A DNA stretch of 64,000 nt from Elgaria multicarinata webbii (Eukaryota; Chordata; Lepidosauria; Squamata; Anguidae), in NCBI RefSeq assembly GCF_023053635.1, contig NC_086182.1, positions 1,377,001-1,441,000 of the forward strand. The letters are read 5' to 3'. Positions 53,315-63,255 of the stretch are shown piece by piece. Numbering within the stretch: the stretch's first letter is position 1; the number at the start of each line of letters is the position of its first letter. Below the pieces are notes generated by a model. It was not told the origin of the DNA. It made no database searches and worked only from the letters and a program-made list of their open reading frames with translations. Both the position numbers and the translations under genes were made by a program.

Positions 53315-54612
53315 GGCAAGAAAAATGATCAAGGGGCTGAAGCATCTCCTCTATCTATGAGGGAAGGTTACAACAGCTGGGATTGTTTAACTTGGGGGGG
53401 GGAAGGAGGCTAAGGGGAGACATGATAGAGATGTACAAAAATATGCATGATGTGGAGAGCGAGACATTTTTCTCCATCTCCCATAATTGGTGGGAGATTC
53501 AAGGCAAATAAAAAGTTTAGTGCATAGTTAAACTATGGAATTCGCTTCCACAAGAAGTTGTGATGGCACTAATCTGGGGGAAGATGTAAAAGCCGGAATG
53601 GAATGGGCTGAAATGACCCTTTTATATTAATAATAATTTTAAAAATGCCAAAAAATAGTGGCATGTGTTAGAAACACTGGAGAACAATATTTTAGGTCTA
53701 AAATTCTTGCAATATTATTTCACTATTAACCCCATAATTCCCAGAACAACATTGGAACAGAATGTATGACCCGGAACAGTCATTTCCGAATGACTGCAGT
53801 CAACCAAACCCACCAGTCACACATAACTCCATGGCAGGGATGCAATAAGCACCAAAACTTCTATGAAAACCACGTTTCCAATACCTGATCCAGGCCACAG
53901 TCCATATTGTGCAAAACAGGCCAGAATGGCAACTTTCAAGTGAGCCAACTCAACCAAACTCACCAGTCACAGATTACTAGGTGAGACAGATATAATAAGC
54001 CACAAAACGTCCACGGAAACCGTGTTCCACAATACCTGTTCCAGGCGATAATCCATATTGTGCAAAACGGGCAAAATATGGACTATGGCCTGGAATAGGT
54101 ATCGGAACTTGGTTTTCATGGGAGTTTTGGTGCTTATTGCATCCCTGCCATGGAGTAGAGGGTTTGGTTGATTTCAGTCATTTGGAAGTGGCCATTCCGG
54201 GCCATCCATTCTGTTCTGAATATTTTGGGAGCTATGGGGTTAATAGTGATATAATATTGCAAGGGTTTTAGTCCTAAAATATTGTTCTGGAGTGTTTCTG
54301 TATTGGGCATGTTTTTTTTAAAAAAAATGTATAAAGGGGTCGTTCCGGCTTATTCCATTCCAGCTTTTACACCATCCCCTAATTTGGATGGCTTTAAAAG
54401 GGGGTTGGATAAATTCCTGGAGAAGGCTATAATGGTTACTAGTCCTGATGGCTACCCGGTATCAGAAGCAGTAACTCTATACACCAGTTCTGGGGAACAT
54501 GGGCGGTAAGGTGCTATTGCACCCATGTCCTGCCTGTGGGTCCCTGGTCGGCAGCTGGTTGGCCAGTGTGAACAGACTGCTGGACTGGATGATCCAGCAG
54601 CGCGCTTCTTAT
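53315..54612 (+). mobile_element. L3/CR1-like LINE 3' end, split by a foldback transposon
   Basis: Left piece 53315-53573 (KGLKHLLYL-type sequence, 'gggattgtttaacttgg', 'aaggctaaggggagacatgatag'). Right piece 54380-54612 ('aatttggatggctttaaaag', 'ctagtcctgatggctaccc', 'gctggactggatgatccagc'). Together they form one continuous 3' end. Confidence 0.8.
53574..54379. mobile_element. Foldback DNA transposon (~0.8 kb) with long inverted repeats
   Basis: The ends 'agatgtaaaagccggaatgg' and 'ccattccagcttttacacc' are inverted, and the homology continues for about 350 bases on each side (for example 'aaccccataattcccagaac' against 'gggagctatggggttaatag', and 'ccatggcagggatgcaataag' against 'cttattgcatccctgccatgg'). 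No coding capacity. A TAAT or CTAAT duplication is likely at the host junctions. Confidence 0.85.
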
Positions 54613-54639
54613 AGGCTTAAAGAGAAGAGCCCGCAACAC

Positions 54640-55700
54640 ATTTGGAGAGCCCCCGTGGGGCGGGCAAGGGTGTCCGCCGCCTCTTTGCCAGGCCAGGAGG
54701 CCGCGCCGGTTCAATCTGCGCGCCCGGATGCGCAGACCTGAGCCACGCGCCTCCAGAGGCGCGCGCGCTCTCCCCCCCGCCCCGCCCGGTGCGGCCAGGG
54801 AGGGGCCCTCGGAAGCCAGGGGCCGGGCCGAGCAGGCTGCAGGCCGGACGGCCCCTCATGCCCACGGACAGCGAGGCATGAGGGATGGAGGAGCTCTCTC
54901 TCCATCGCGGCCCCAGGAAGCCGCGGGCTGCCCGGGTGCGCGGGTGGCCAAGCCAGAGAAAGCGAGGCGCCGGCGCGCAAGGCTGCGCAGCTCAAACGGG
55001 CGCCGCTCTCGTGGGGCGGCCCGGCCCGAGCATGCTCACTGCGCGGGGGAGGGCCGGGGACTGGCCGCGATCGGCCCGCGGCCAGGCTGGCTCCGCCGCG
55101 CCGCCGCCCGGCCCCTCGGCGCAGTTGCAGCGCGGCCCGCGCGCCTCGCCTCGCCTCGCCAGCCGTGCCGGGGTTCCTCCCTCCCCGTCGGGTGCCGGAG
55201 GCTGAGCGGAGGCTTCGATGGACGCGGAGCGGGGCAGCGCGGCTTGGGGCGGCTGCCGGCCCGGAGGGCGCCTGGACATGAGCCACGGCTTCGTGCGGCA
55301 TATCCGGCGCAACCAGATCGCCAGGTACTGCCGCCTCGCAGCCGAAGGGGACCCGGAGCCCGCCGACCTGCCGGGGCGGGGGGGGGGGTGTCTGCCGCCG
55401 CCGCCGATTTTATTTCTGGGCAGCCCGCCCTCCTCCCCGACCCTCGCGGCTGCGCCAGCCCCCGCCCCCCTGCAGCCCCCATTGCTGAGGCCGTGGCCAC
55501 AGGAGGCTTCGAGCCGCCGAGTGGCGGAGGGGTCGCTCAGCTGCTTTTTCTGCGCGCTTCCATGGGAGGAAGCCCCAGGGCACAGCGAGCCTGCCTGCCT
55601 GCCCGCCCCCCGCCGGGCGCAGAGTACCGTGGGCGGCGGCGGCGGCGGCTCCAGCAACTCTCCCTTGGGGTGCTGGTGAACGACTGCAGAACTCGCGCTC
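54640..55700. promoter_or_regulatory. CpG island and promoter of the C2orf68 homologue
   Basis: Very high CG content without a TATA box, ending shortly after exon 1 (55218-55324). The long plus and minus open frames across it, up to 354 residues, are GC-driven and match nothing I know. Confidence 0.75.
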
Positions 55701-57797
55701 CTGTTTCCATTACGCTTTCCGAGAGTTCGGTGCACTCTCCATATGCGATCCCAGTAACGCTGGTAGCATGGATCGGTATCATCGCCATATAAGAATGCGA
55801 ACTCACATGTGCCAATGGTGTGCCCTTATGTCGCGTTATTACCATTACATTTATATCACCCCTTTTTTTGCTTTTGCGAGGAACCTAAAGCAGCTCCCAC
55901 GGCCTTCCTCTTCCTCCTCTCCATTTTATCCTCACGAGTCAGTGACTGGCCCAAAGTTGCTACATGGCTGACTGTGGACTAGAACCGCGATGTGCAAAGT
56001 CCCAGTCCAACACTCTAACCACTATGCCACCCTGGTTGTAGGAAGTACATTCAATAAAACCAGACTGAAATCTGGTCCAGTGCTAAGGCTGCAACTCCAT
56101 GCTCATTTACTAAGAAATACTAGCGTGCAAATCCCATTGAATGGAATGGAAGTTGCTACCAAGTAAATATAGAATTGCACAGCACAATTATTAAACAGTA
56201 CAAACAAAAATGTAGCTGCCTAACTTTAAATGTATCACTTACAACTAGGACTACAGTTTTTAAACCAAAGCATTAGGGAGGGTTTTTGGTTTTTTTTACT
56301 GACGTTACAACTGGTGCCAATAGGAACTTTTGTCCATCACTGTTTCCAGTGTGGGGGTTGAGCATTTTTTGTTGAAATTGTGGAAGGCAATTTCCCTGAA
56401 TGTTGCGCTTCTGATACAAACTGCACATTTAGGATTTGTTTAACCCCTGATGTCACTTCAACCAACGCTTTTAAAGTAACATGTAGTTCAGCCATTATTC
56501 CTCATCAATGGAAGGAAAGATGCTGCTCAGTTTGCAACTGCTTGCCCAAAGGCCCCTATCCTCCGGCCCAACAACAAGGGCCATTAGGTACTAGGGACAG
56601 GGCTTTTTCAGTGGTAGCCCCACACTTTCTATCTCAGTCCCCAGAGAGATACTGCTAGTTTTAAAAATGAGCAAACACCTAAAGACTTATTTATCCCAGT
56701 CTCCATTTGGAACGTAACCATTAACACATGCTGCTTCTGGTGTGTGTTTAATTGTTAATGTTTTTGTACTATTGTAAGCCTTTTTTGTGAGGGCAGTGTG
56801 CTCCAAAAGGCAGGTTAAAAATCTCTCAAATAGCATTTGGAGTGCAACCCTATGCATGTTTAGACAGACGCATTCCCCAGCCAGCCATGCTCAGTGGGGA
56901 ACACTGGTGGTGTAGGTCGCTTTTCTGTCACAACTTGCATAGGATTGTGCCCTAAATTGTTTCAATAGTTAATAAAGAGGACCAGTTGATACATCCATCC
57001 CTTTTTTGTTGTTGTTGTTTTTAGCTTTGTGCAGGGATCAAGAACAAAGGGAACATTTTCGGCCAAACTTGTGTGAGGTATTTTTGATGAAAGTGACATT
57101 TTCAGCCAAAGAATTCTGTCTGTTATCAGAATAATTAAGAGTTTACACAAATGGGGTGAGGGGAACAATGTGAGGATCCCAGAGGACAAAATCTGATTTC
57201 ATCCAAGCAAGCCAGCAACGTTTTAGCTTCTTCAAAGTGTCGCATGAAAAAGTTGTCCTCGCATTTCCTCTCCAGGGATGACTACGACAGGGAGATGAAG
57301 CAAGCTAAGGAGAAGGTGAAGAAAAGGCACACGCCAGCCCCGGCTCGGCCCAGGAAACCAGATCAGCAGGTCTATCACCCCAGTTGGAGAAGTGAGTTCT
57401 ATCAACCTTACATCTTGTCCATCTTCCTGTACTTCTGTTAATTACTGACAATTATGCTGGCAAAGAGTGATGTCTTTTCCCAGGCCTGCATTAATCATTA
57501 TGCTAAGTACTCCAGAGAACAGGGCACTGTTCTACAGATTATAACAACACAGCAGGATGGGGTGGACATTGACTGGGGCTGCCTTTATATGTAGATACCA
57601 ACCCATGAGAAAAACAGCCACCTCCCCTGGCATTTGCTCTTTGCTTTTCAGGTAAAGCAGAAACCACATCTGGCCTTGAGTATGAGGGGTCCAGTGAGAG
57701 CAGCTCCAGTACGGAACCAGACCCCAACGGACCGGCTGTCTTCTGCCTGGAGTATGAGGATGACAGTGGCAAGATCACCTCAATTGTTGTGCACCAG
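55218..57797 (+). CDS. C2orf68: C2orf68 homologue (UPF0561 protein), exons 1-3 of a probable 4 (partial)
   Basis: Exons 55218-55324, 57276-57391 and 57652-57797 join with matching phases (AG|G, A|GT, then phase 0). Translation: MDAERGSAAWGG..., MSHGFVRHIRRNQIAR, DDYDREMKQAKEKVKKRH, TPAPARPRKPDQQVY, then a serine/acid-rich stretch (GSSESSSSTEPDPNGPAVF) and CLEYEDDSGKITSIVVHQ. This is the human C2orf68 order. The human protein (about 166 residues) ends with a VSEKV...LDPPMREALKLRIQEEIAK-type exon. I could not find that exon up to 64000; the intron holds the 4.7-kb CR1. A second in-frame ATG (MSHGFVRH, 55278) is an alternative start. Function is unknown; the middle is strongly basic. The gene runs divergently from USP39, as in human. 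Confidence 0.9.
55900..56040 (-). mobile_element. tRNA-derived SINE fragment in C2orf68 intron 1
   Basis: 'gtcagtgactggcccaaagt', 'gactagaaccgcgatg' and 'caacactctaaccactatgccaccctgg' are the reverse complement of the SINE family at 50885-51110 (B box to A box). Confidence 0.75.
56480..56830 (+). mobile_element. L2-type LINE 3' UTR in C2orf68 intron 1
   Basis: 'gggacagggctttttcagtgg', 'ctgctagttttaaaaatgagc', 'tactattgtaagcctttttt' follow the layout of an L2 3' end. Plus orientation, diverged. Confidence 0.5.
56831..56960. mobile_element. Short MITE with 'gcaaccctatgcatg' ends
   Basis: 'agtgcaaccctatgcatgtttag' on the left pairs with 'cttgcataggattgtgccct' on the right. A remnant of the same type is at 56085-56185. 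Confidence 0.65.
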
Positions 57798-58307
57798 GTA
57801 TGTGGCTGCCTGGTGTGGCTGCAGCAAACCAGGAATTGGGAAGCCATATTTTATGACTACCAGGGGAACAAGTGTGATCTTTTGCTGGAACTCACAGGTA
57901 AATAACAAATACAAAACACTGAACACTGTAAAGAAAAAGGGGGGAAATGATTAGTTGCTTCTGCATTAGCGGTCTTCCTAGAATTGACATCACTCATTCA
58001 CTCAATTATTACAGAGAACTCAGGCAACATGACTGCTAAACAATTTCATTCCAGTATTTTTCATGTTTGTCCTCTCATCTTAATAAAGACCTGGCTTCTG
58101 GCAATTTTTCTGACTTTATAATTATAGTGCCAGTCTGTCCAGTGTAGATTAGCCAAGCCATATTGATGCACTTTGATGGAGCGTATGGTCTGTGAGGCTT
58201 TGGTGACACCTGACCTTTCTGCATTGCCTCTCCTGCACTTCCTGGTTGCATTGCCATTGTCATGTCTATTACGTGGTTCCTTTCCCCAAGTGATCCATAG
58301 ATTTGAT

Positions 58308-58376
58308 AGAATCACAGAATAGTAGAGTTGGAAGGGGCCTATAAGGCCATTGAGTCCAGCCCATTCAATGCAGGAA
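58308..58376 (-). mobile_element. Older CR1 3' end, left piece (continues at 63092)
   Basis: 'atagaatcacagaatagtagag' to 'ttcaatgcaggaatc'. The next words of a CR1 3' end, 'aatccaccctaaagcatcc', occur at 63091, exactly past the younger CR1, so this copy was split by it. Confidence 0.85.
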
Positions 58377-58551
58377 TCATAGAATCATAGAATAGCAGAG
58401 TTGGAAGGGGCCTACAAGGCCATCGAGTCCAACCCCCTGCTCAATGCAGGAATCCACCCTAAAGCATCCCTGACAGATGGTTGTCCAGCTGCCTCTTGAA
58501 TGCCTCTAGTGTGGGAGAGCCCACAACCTCCCTAGGTAGCTGATTCCATTG

Positions 58552-61194
58552 TCACACTGCTCTAACAGTCAGGAAGTTTTTCCTGATGTCCAGCCGGAAT
58601 CTGGCTTCCTTTAACTTGAGTCCGTTATTCCGTGTCCTGCACTCTGGGAGGATCGAGAAGAGATCCTGGCCCTCCTCTGTGTGACAACCTTTTAAGTATT
58701 TGAAGAGTGCTATCATGTCTCCCCTCAATCTTCTCTTCTCCAGGCTAAACATGCCCAGTTCTTTCAGTCTCTCTTCATAGGGCTTTGTTTCTAGACGTCT
58801 GATCATCCTGGTTGCTCTCTTCTGAACACGCTCCAGCTTGTCTGCGTCCTTCTTGAATTGTGGAGCCCAGAACTGGACGCAATACTCTAGATGAGGCCTA
58901 ACCAGGGCCGAATAGAGAGGAACCAGTACCTCACGTGATTTGGAAGCTATACTTCTATTAATGCAGCCCAAAATAGCATTTGCCTTTCTTGCAGCCATAT
59001 CGCACTGTTGGCTTATATTCAGCTTGTGATCTACAACAATTCCAAGATCCTTCTCGTTTGTAGTATTGCTGAGCCAAGTGTCCCCCATCTTGTAACTGTG
59101 CATTTGGTTTCTATTCCCTAAATGTAGAACTTGGCATTTATCCCTATTAAATTTCATTCTGTTGTTTTCAGCCCAGCACTCCAGCCTATCAAGATCACTT
59201 TGAAGTTTGTTTCTGTCTTCCAGGGTATTAGCTATCCCACCCAATTTTGTGTCATCTGCAGATTTGATCAGCGTTCCCTGCACCTCCTCGTCCAAATCAT
59301 TAATAAAAATGTTGACGAGCACTGGGCCCAGGACTGAGCCCTGCGGCACCCCACTCGTTGCCTCTCCCCAATTTGAGAAGGTTCCATTGATAAATACTCT
59401 TTGAATCCGATTCTGTAGCCAACTGTGGATCCACCTAATAGTTGTTCCATCTAGCCCACTTTTAGCTAGTTTGTTAATCAGAATGTCATGTGGTACTTTG
59501 TCAAAAGCTTTGCTGAAGTCAAGATATATGACGTCCACAGCATTCCCACAGTCCACAAGGGAGGTTATCCTATCAAAAAATGAGATCAAATTAGTCTGAC
59601 AGGATTTGTTCCTGACAAATCCATGTTGGCTTCTAGTAATCACTGCATTGATTTCAAGGTGTTTACAGATTGACTTCTTTATAATCTGCTCCAAAATTTT
59701 CCCAGGGATGGATGTCAGACTGACTGGTCTGTAGTTCCCAGGTTCCTCCTTTTTGCCCTTTTTGAAGATAGGGACAACGTTAGCCCTCCTCCAGTCATCC
59801 GGCACCTCACCCGTCTTCCATGATTTTGCAAAGATAATAGACAAAGGTTCTGAGAGTTCTTCCGCTAGCTCCTTCATTACTCTTGGATGCAGTTCATCGG
59901 GCCCTGGAGATTTGAACTCATTCAAGGAAATTAGGTGTTCTTTGACCATTTCTTTATCAATCTCAAACTGCAATCCTGCCCCCTCAACTTCTGCTTCACT
60001 TTTTCCAGGGGGGTCATAGACCCGCTTTTGGGAGAAGACCGAGGCAAAGTAGGAATTGAGCACTTCAGCCTTTTCTTTGTCATCTGTTATCAATTTGCCA
60101 TCCTCATTAAGCAGTTGAACCACCATTTCTTTCCTCTGTCTTTTACTACTCACGTATCTGAAGAAAGCCTTCTTATTGCTTTTAGCATCCCTCGCTAATC
60201 TCAGCTCATTCACAGCTTTAGCCTTCCTGACGCCATTTCGGCACTTCTGCGCCACTTGTCTGTACTCTTCTTTTGTAGCCTGGCCTTCCTTCCACTTCCT
60301 ATATGTATCCCTTTTTGTTTTCAGTTCATCAATAAGCTTTTTGTGGAGCCACATTGGTTTCCTCTGTTGTCTTCTATCTTTTCTTCTTGTTGGAATTGTT
60401 TGTAACTGTGCCTTTAAAATTTCATTTTTTAGATACTCCCACCCATCCTGCACTCCTTTTCTCATTAGGCTCATTTTCCACGGGACCTTACTTATTATAG
60501 TTCTGAGTTTATTAAAATCAGCTTTCCTAAAATCCAGAGTACGTGTATGGCTACACTCGACTTTTGTCTCCTTCATAATCAAGAATTCAAGTATGACGTG
60601 GTCACTTTCCCCCAGAGTTTCTGTAACTGCCACTTTATCCACTAAGTCATCCCTATTGGTCAATAACAAGTCAAGGATTGCCGATCCTCTAGTTCCTTCC
60701 ACCACTTTCTGTAGGAGAAAGTTATCACCCATACATGTCAGGAATTTCTTGGAAGGGCTGCTTTTGGCAGTAATGGTCTCCCAACAGATATCAGGGTAAT
60801 TGAAGTCCCCCATCACTACTACATCACACTTCCTTGAAACACTGGTAATTTGTTTCTCAAAAGTTTCATCCTCGTCTTCTCCTTGATTGGGTGGTCGGTA
60901 GTAGACTCCGATTATCATATTCTTTTTATTCCTAGCCCCATTTATTTTAATCCAGACGCTCTCGACGGGGCTCCCAATCTCATCCGCCTGTATTTCTGTG
61001 CAGGGATAGGTATTTTTAACATATAGTGCAACTCCACCTCCTTTTCTATTTCTTCTGTTCTTTTTGAACAAGTTATATCCTTCAATTGCTATATTCCAGT
61101 CATGGGAGTCATCCCACCAAGTTTCAGTTATACCTATCAAGTCGTATTTGCCTTCATGTAATAAGAGTTCAAGTTCATTCTGTTTGTTTCCCAT
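58552..61194 (-). CDS. CR1 ORF2: endonuclease and reverse transcriptase (lacks the first ~45 residues)
   Basis: 880 open residues. Apurinic-type endonuclease: MGNKQNELELLLHEGKYDLI, ITETWWDDSHDWN, VIGVYYRPPNQG-like block, VVMGDFNYPDICWE, LGESDHVILEF. Reverse transcriptase: [67 protein letters not shown] and the catalytic block, which reads LIKSADDTKLGG, so the two aspartates remain but the residue before ADD is Ser instead of the usual Phe. C-terminal [20 protein letters not shown] is complete to RLDIRKNFLTVRAV. The reading frame's true start (MDEGQCTTVQRTAPT near 61535) is separated by the L2 insertion. Confidence 0.92.
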   Translation of the reverse strand: MGNKQNELELLLHEGKYDLIGITETWWDDSHDWNIAIEGYNLFKKNRRNRKGGGVALYVKNTYPCTEIQADEIGSPVESVWIKINGARNKKNMIIGVYYRPPNQGEDEDETFEKQITSVSRKCDVVVMGDFNYPDICWETITAKSSPSKKFLTCMGDNFLLQKVVEGTRGSAILDLLLTNRDDLVDKVAVTETLGESDHVILEFLIMKETKVECSHTRTLDFRKADFNKLRTIISKVPWKMSLMRKGVQDGWEYLKNEILKAQLQTIPTRRKDRRQQRKPMWLHKKLIDELKTKRDTYRKWKEGQATKEEYRQVAQKCRNGVRKAKAVNELRLARDAKSNKKAFFRYVSSKRQRKEMVVQLLNEDGKLITDDKEKAEVLNSYFASVFSQKRVYDPPGKSEAEVEGAGLQFEIDKEMVKEHLISLNEFKSPGPDELHPRVMKELAEELSEPLSIIFAKSWKTGEVPDDWRRANVVPIFKKGKKEEPGNYRPVSLTSIPGKILEQIIKKSICKHLEINAVITRSQHGFVRNKSCQTNLISFFDRITSLVDCGNAVDVIYLDFSKAFDKVPHDILINKLAKSGLDGTTIRWIHSWLQNRIQRVFINGTFSNWGEATSGVPQGSVLGPVLVNIFINDLDEEVQGTLIKSADDTKLGGIANTLEDRNKLQSDLDRLECWAENNRMKFNRDKCQVLHLGNRNQMHSYKMGDTWLSNTTNEKDLGIVVDHKLNISQQCDMAARKANAILGCINRSIASKSREVLVPLYSALVRPHLEYCVQFWAPQFKKDADKLERVQKRATRMIRRLETKPYEERLKELGMFSLEKRRLRGDMIALFKYLKGCHTEEGQDLFSILPECRTRNNGLKLKEARFRLDIRKNFLTVRAV

Positions 61195-61202
61195 GCTCTG
61201 GG

Positions 61203-61425
61203 CATTAGTATATTTATTTATTTATTTATTTAATAAATTAATAAATATTTATTTAATAAATAAATTAATAAATATTTATTTATTTATTTATTTATTTATT
61301 ACATTTCTATACCGCCCAATAGCCGAAGCTCTCTGGGCGGTTCACAAAAATTAAAACCACAGTAAAACACCCAACAGTTTAAAACACAATTACGAAATAC
61401 AGTATATAGTATATAGACATCGAAG
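61203..61425 (-). mobile_element. L2 LINE 3' tail inserted in CR1 ORF2
   Basis: A (TTTA)/(AATA) run at 61203-61300, the 'accgcccaatagccgaagct' and 'ctctgggcggttcacaaaaa' terminus, then A-rich sequence to about 61425. It is flanked by 'tagtata' on both sides (61197 and about 61406), a probable target duplication, and it breaks the CR1 words coding CLYT/NAQSMGNKQ. Confidence 0.88.
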
Positions 61426-61568
61426 ACCATGTGTTTTATAGTCTGGCTTTGTTCCTACCTTGTTGAAGACACTATTTTGGGACACTGTTGGAGCTGTTCT
61501 CTGTACTGTGGTGCATTGGCCTTCATCCATTGTTGCCTCAAAATTTACGTCTCCCACCCCTGTAAGAT

Positions 61569-62570
61569 TCAGTTTAAAGCCCTCCTGATCAAGTTCTTCA
61601 TGCTGTGGCCGAACTCATTCTTTCCAGCCCTTGTGAGGTGCAACCCATCCCTTGCCAGCAGTCCATGTTCCAAGTAGCGTAGCCCGTGGTCCCAGAATCC
61701 AAAACTCTCACGACAGCACCACCTTCGAAGCCAGTCGTTCATCCGGAGTATTTTTCTTTCCCTTTCTAATCCTCTTCCAAGAACCGGGAGGATGGATGAG
61801 AAAACTACCTGGGCCCCAAAGTTCTTCAGTTTCCTTCCCAGAACTTCAAAGTCTGAAATGATTTCTTCGTAGCTCTGCTTGGCGACATCATTTGTTCCCA
61901 CATGGATGAGAAGAAAGGGGTATGTGTCCGTTGTCTTTATGAGCTTCGGTAACCTTTCAGTCACATCTCTAATCTGTGCTCCAGGGAGACAGCACACCTG
62001 GCGAGTCCATGGGTCTTCACGACATACTTGGGTTTCAATCCCACACAGCAGGGAGTCTCCCACAACGACTACTCTTCACTTCTTCTTGGTTGACCTACCT
62101 TCTGTCCCTTGGTCACTGTTGCATGGTGTCTCCTGTACTTCCTCCTCTGCAAACTGTCCTTCAGTCTCATTCTCCAGAAGCTGAAAGCGGTTGCTTAACT
62201 CCAATGGCCCCACCGGTGCAGAACGCCCTCTAATTCCTCCTCTCCTAACTGTCACTCTTTTCCAAGGAGTTTCCTCTTCATTGGCTTTCCTCCCCTCAGC
62301 ATATTCCACTTCGGCTTCAGCTGGCTGTTGTTCTTCAATCTCATGTGCTTCTTGTTGCTGTTGCAGTTCCACCGTTCGGTCTAAGAACTCCTCGACTTCT
62401 CTTATTCCTTGGAGGGTGGACACTCGCTGCTCAAGTCCCCTCACTTTTTCTTCCAAAAGTGCCACCAGCTTGCACTTGTTGCAGGTATACGCCATGTTGA
62501 GCTCAGGCAGAAACACGAACATTGCACACCCTTTGCAGGTCACCACCTCTAGGGACTCCTTTCCATCCAT
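61569..62570 (-). CDS. CR1 ORF1: zinc-finger-like and SGNH esterase domains, one internal stop
   Basis: The frame from 62570 carries a CKGC...CNKC zinc-binding pair near its start and a coiled-coil-prone stretch (LEEKVRGLEQRVSTLQ). After a TGA at 62078-62076 the same frame continues with VVVVGDSLLCG (esterase Ser block), HVGTNDVAKQ (GTND block) and RDGLHLTRAG (Asp-His block), ending RRALN. The esterase triad residues are all present. ORF1 proteins of CR1 bind nucleic acid and carry this esterase in reptiles and birds. Confidence 0.88.
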
Positions 62571-63091
62571 ATTGTCGATTTCTGCTTTGGTTTTTTTCCT
62601 TTTTGATTATAGTAGAATTGCCTTTGCTTTGTTGTGTCCTCTCTGAAGGTACACAACTATATGAGGATGTCTTAAGGGAAAGTAATCTTTTGGGGTTTTT
62701 TTGCTTTTGTTTGGTGGTGGTTTTGTGGGGTTTTTTTCTCTTTATGTTTTTCTTTTTTTTTTTTTCCACCTCTTTTTTATTTTTATTTTTTATTATTTTA
62801 TTTATTTTTTAAGAGGCCTCCCCCTTGACCCCCCCTGTCAAACTCCTGTTTGCTCTTCCTGTTAGCTCGCTCCCTGTTCGCTCGCTCCCTGGGAATCTGG
62901 CTTACTTTTATAGCTCCTACTTGAGCTGGGCCAGCTGCTCTTCCCTGCTTCTGCTTAGCTCCAAGTCAGGAACCAGAATGAGGTCACTGAAATGCCAACA
63001 ACAATCAACAACAATCAACAGCAATTAGGCACTGATTGCTGAGTCCAACTGACAATCAGGCCACTCCCCCTTCACCCTAAAGGGCTCTTAG

Positions 63092-63206
63092 AATCCACCC
63101 TAAAGCATCCCTGAGAGATGGCTGTCCAGCTGCCTCTTGAAGGCCTCTAGTGTGGGAGAGCCCACAACCTCCCTAGGTAACTGATTCCATTGTCTACTAC
63201 TGATCA
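63092..63206 (-). mobile_element. Older CR1 3' end, right piece
   Basis: 'aatccaccctaaagcatccc' through 'gtgggagagcccacaacctc' to 'ctgattccattgtc'. It continues the copy that starts at 58308. Confidence 0.85.
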
Positions 63207-63255
63207 CCCAATCAAGGAGAAGACGAGGACAAAACTTTTGAGAAACTAAAGCTGA
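63195..63255 (+). mobile_element. CR1 ORF2 endonuclease fragment in opposite orientation
   Basis: The plus strand reads VYY*SPNQGEDEDKTFEKL-like sequence ('caccc aatcaaggag aagacgagg' words), the endonuclease block found at about 60895 on the minus strand. It abuts the 3' end piece of the older CR1 head to head with an overlap of a few bases at 'gtctac'. Confidence 0.75.

Larger units (their letters stand above)
58377..63091 (-). mobile_element. CR1 LINE, essentially full length (~4.7 kb)
   Basis: From the right: a 5' region with 'gctataaaagtaagcc' and 'gggagcgagcgaacaggg' words, an A-rich stretch, ORF1 (62570-61569), ORF2 (from about 61535, interrupted, then 61194-58552), and a 3' end closing with the 'ctatgattctatg' octamer-type terminus. 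It lies in the last intron of the C2orf68 homologue, opposite to that gene. An L2 tail at 61203-61425 cuts ORF2 near its start. The copy looks young, because most of ORF2 remains open. Confidence 0.93.

Noticed and set aside
54728-55792. 354-residue plus-strand open frame over the C2orf68 CpG island (and long minus frames there)
   Set aside because: The frame is stop-poor only because of extreme GC content. It crosses the real exon 1 in another frame and shows no known motif.
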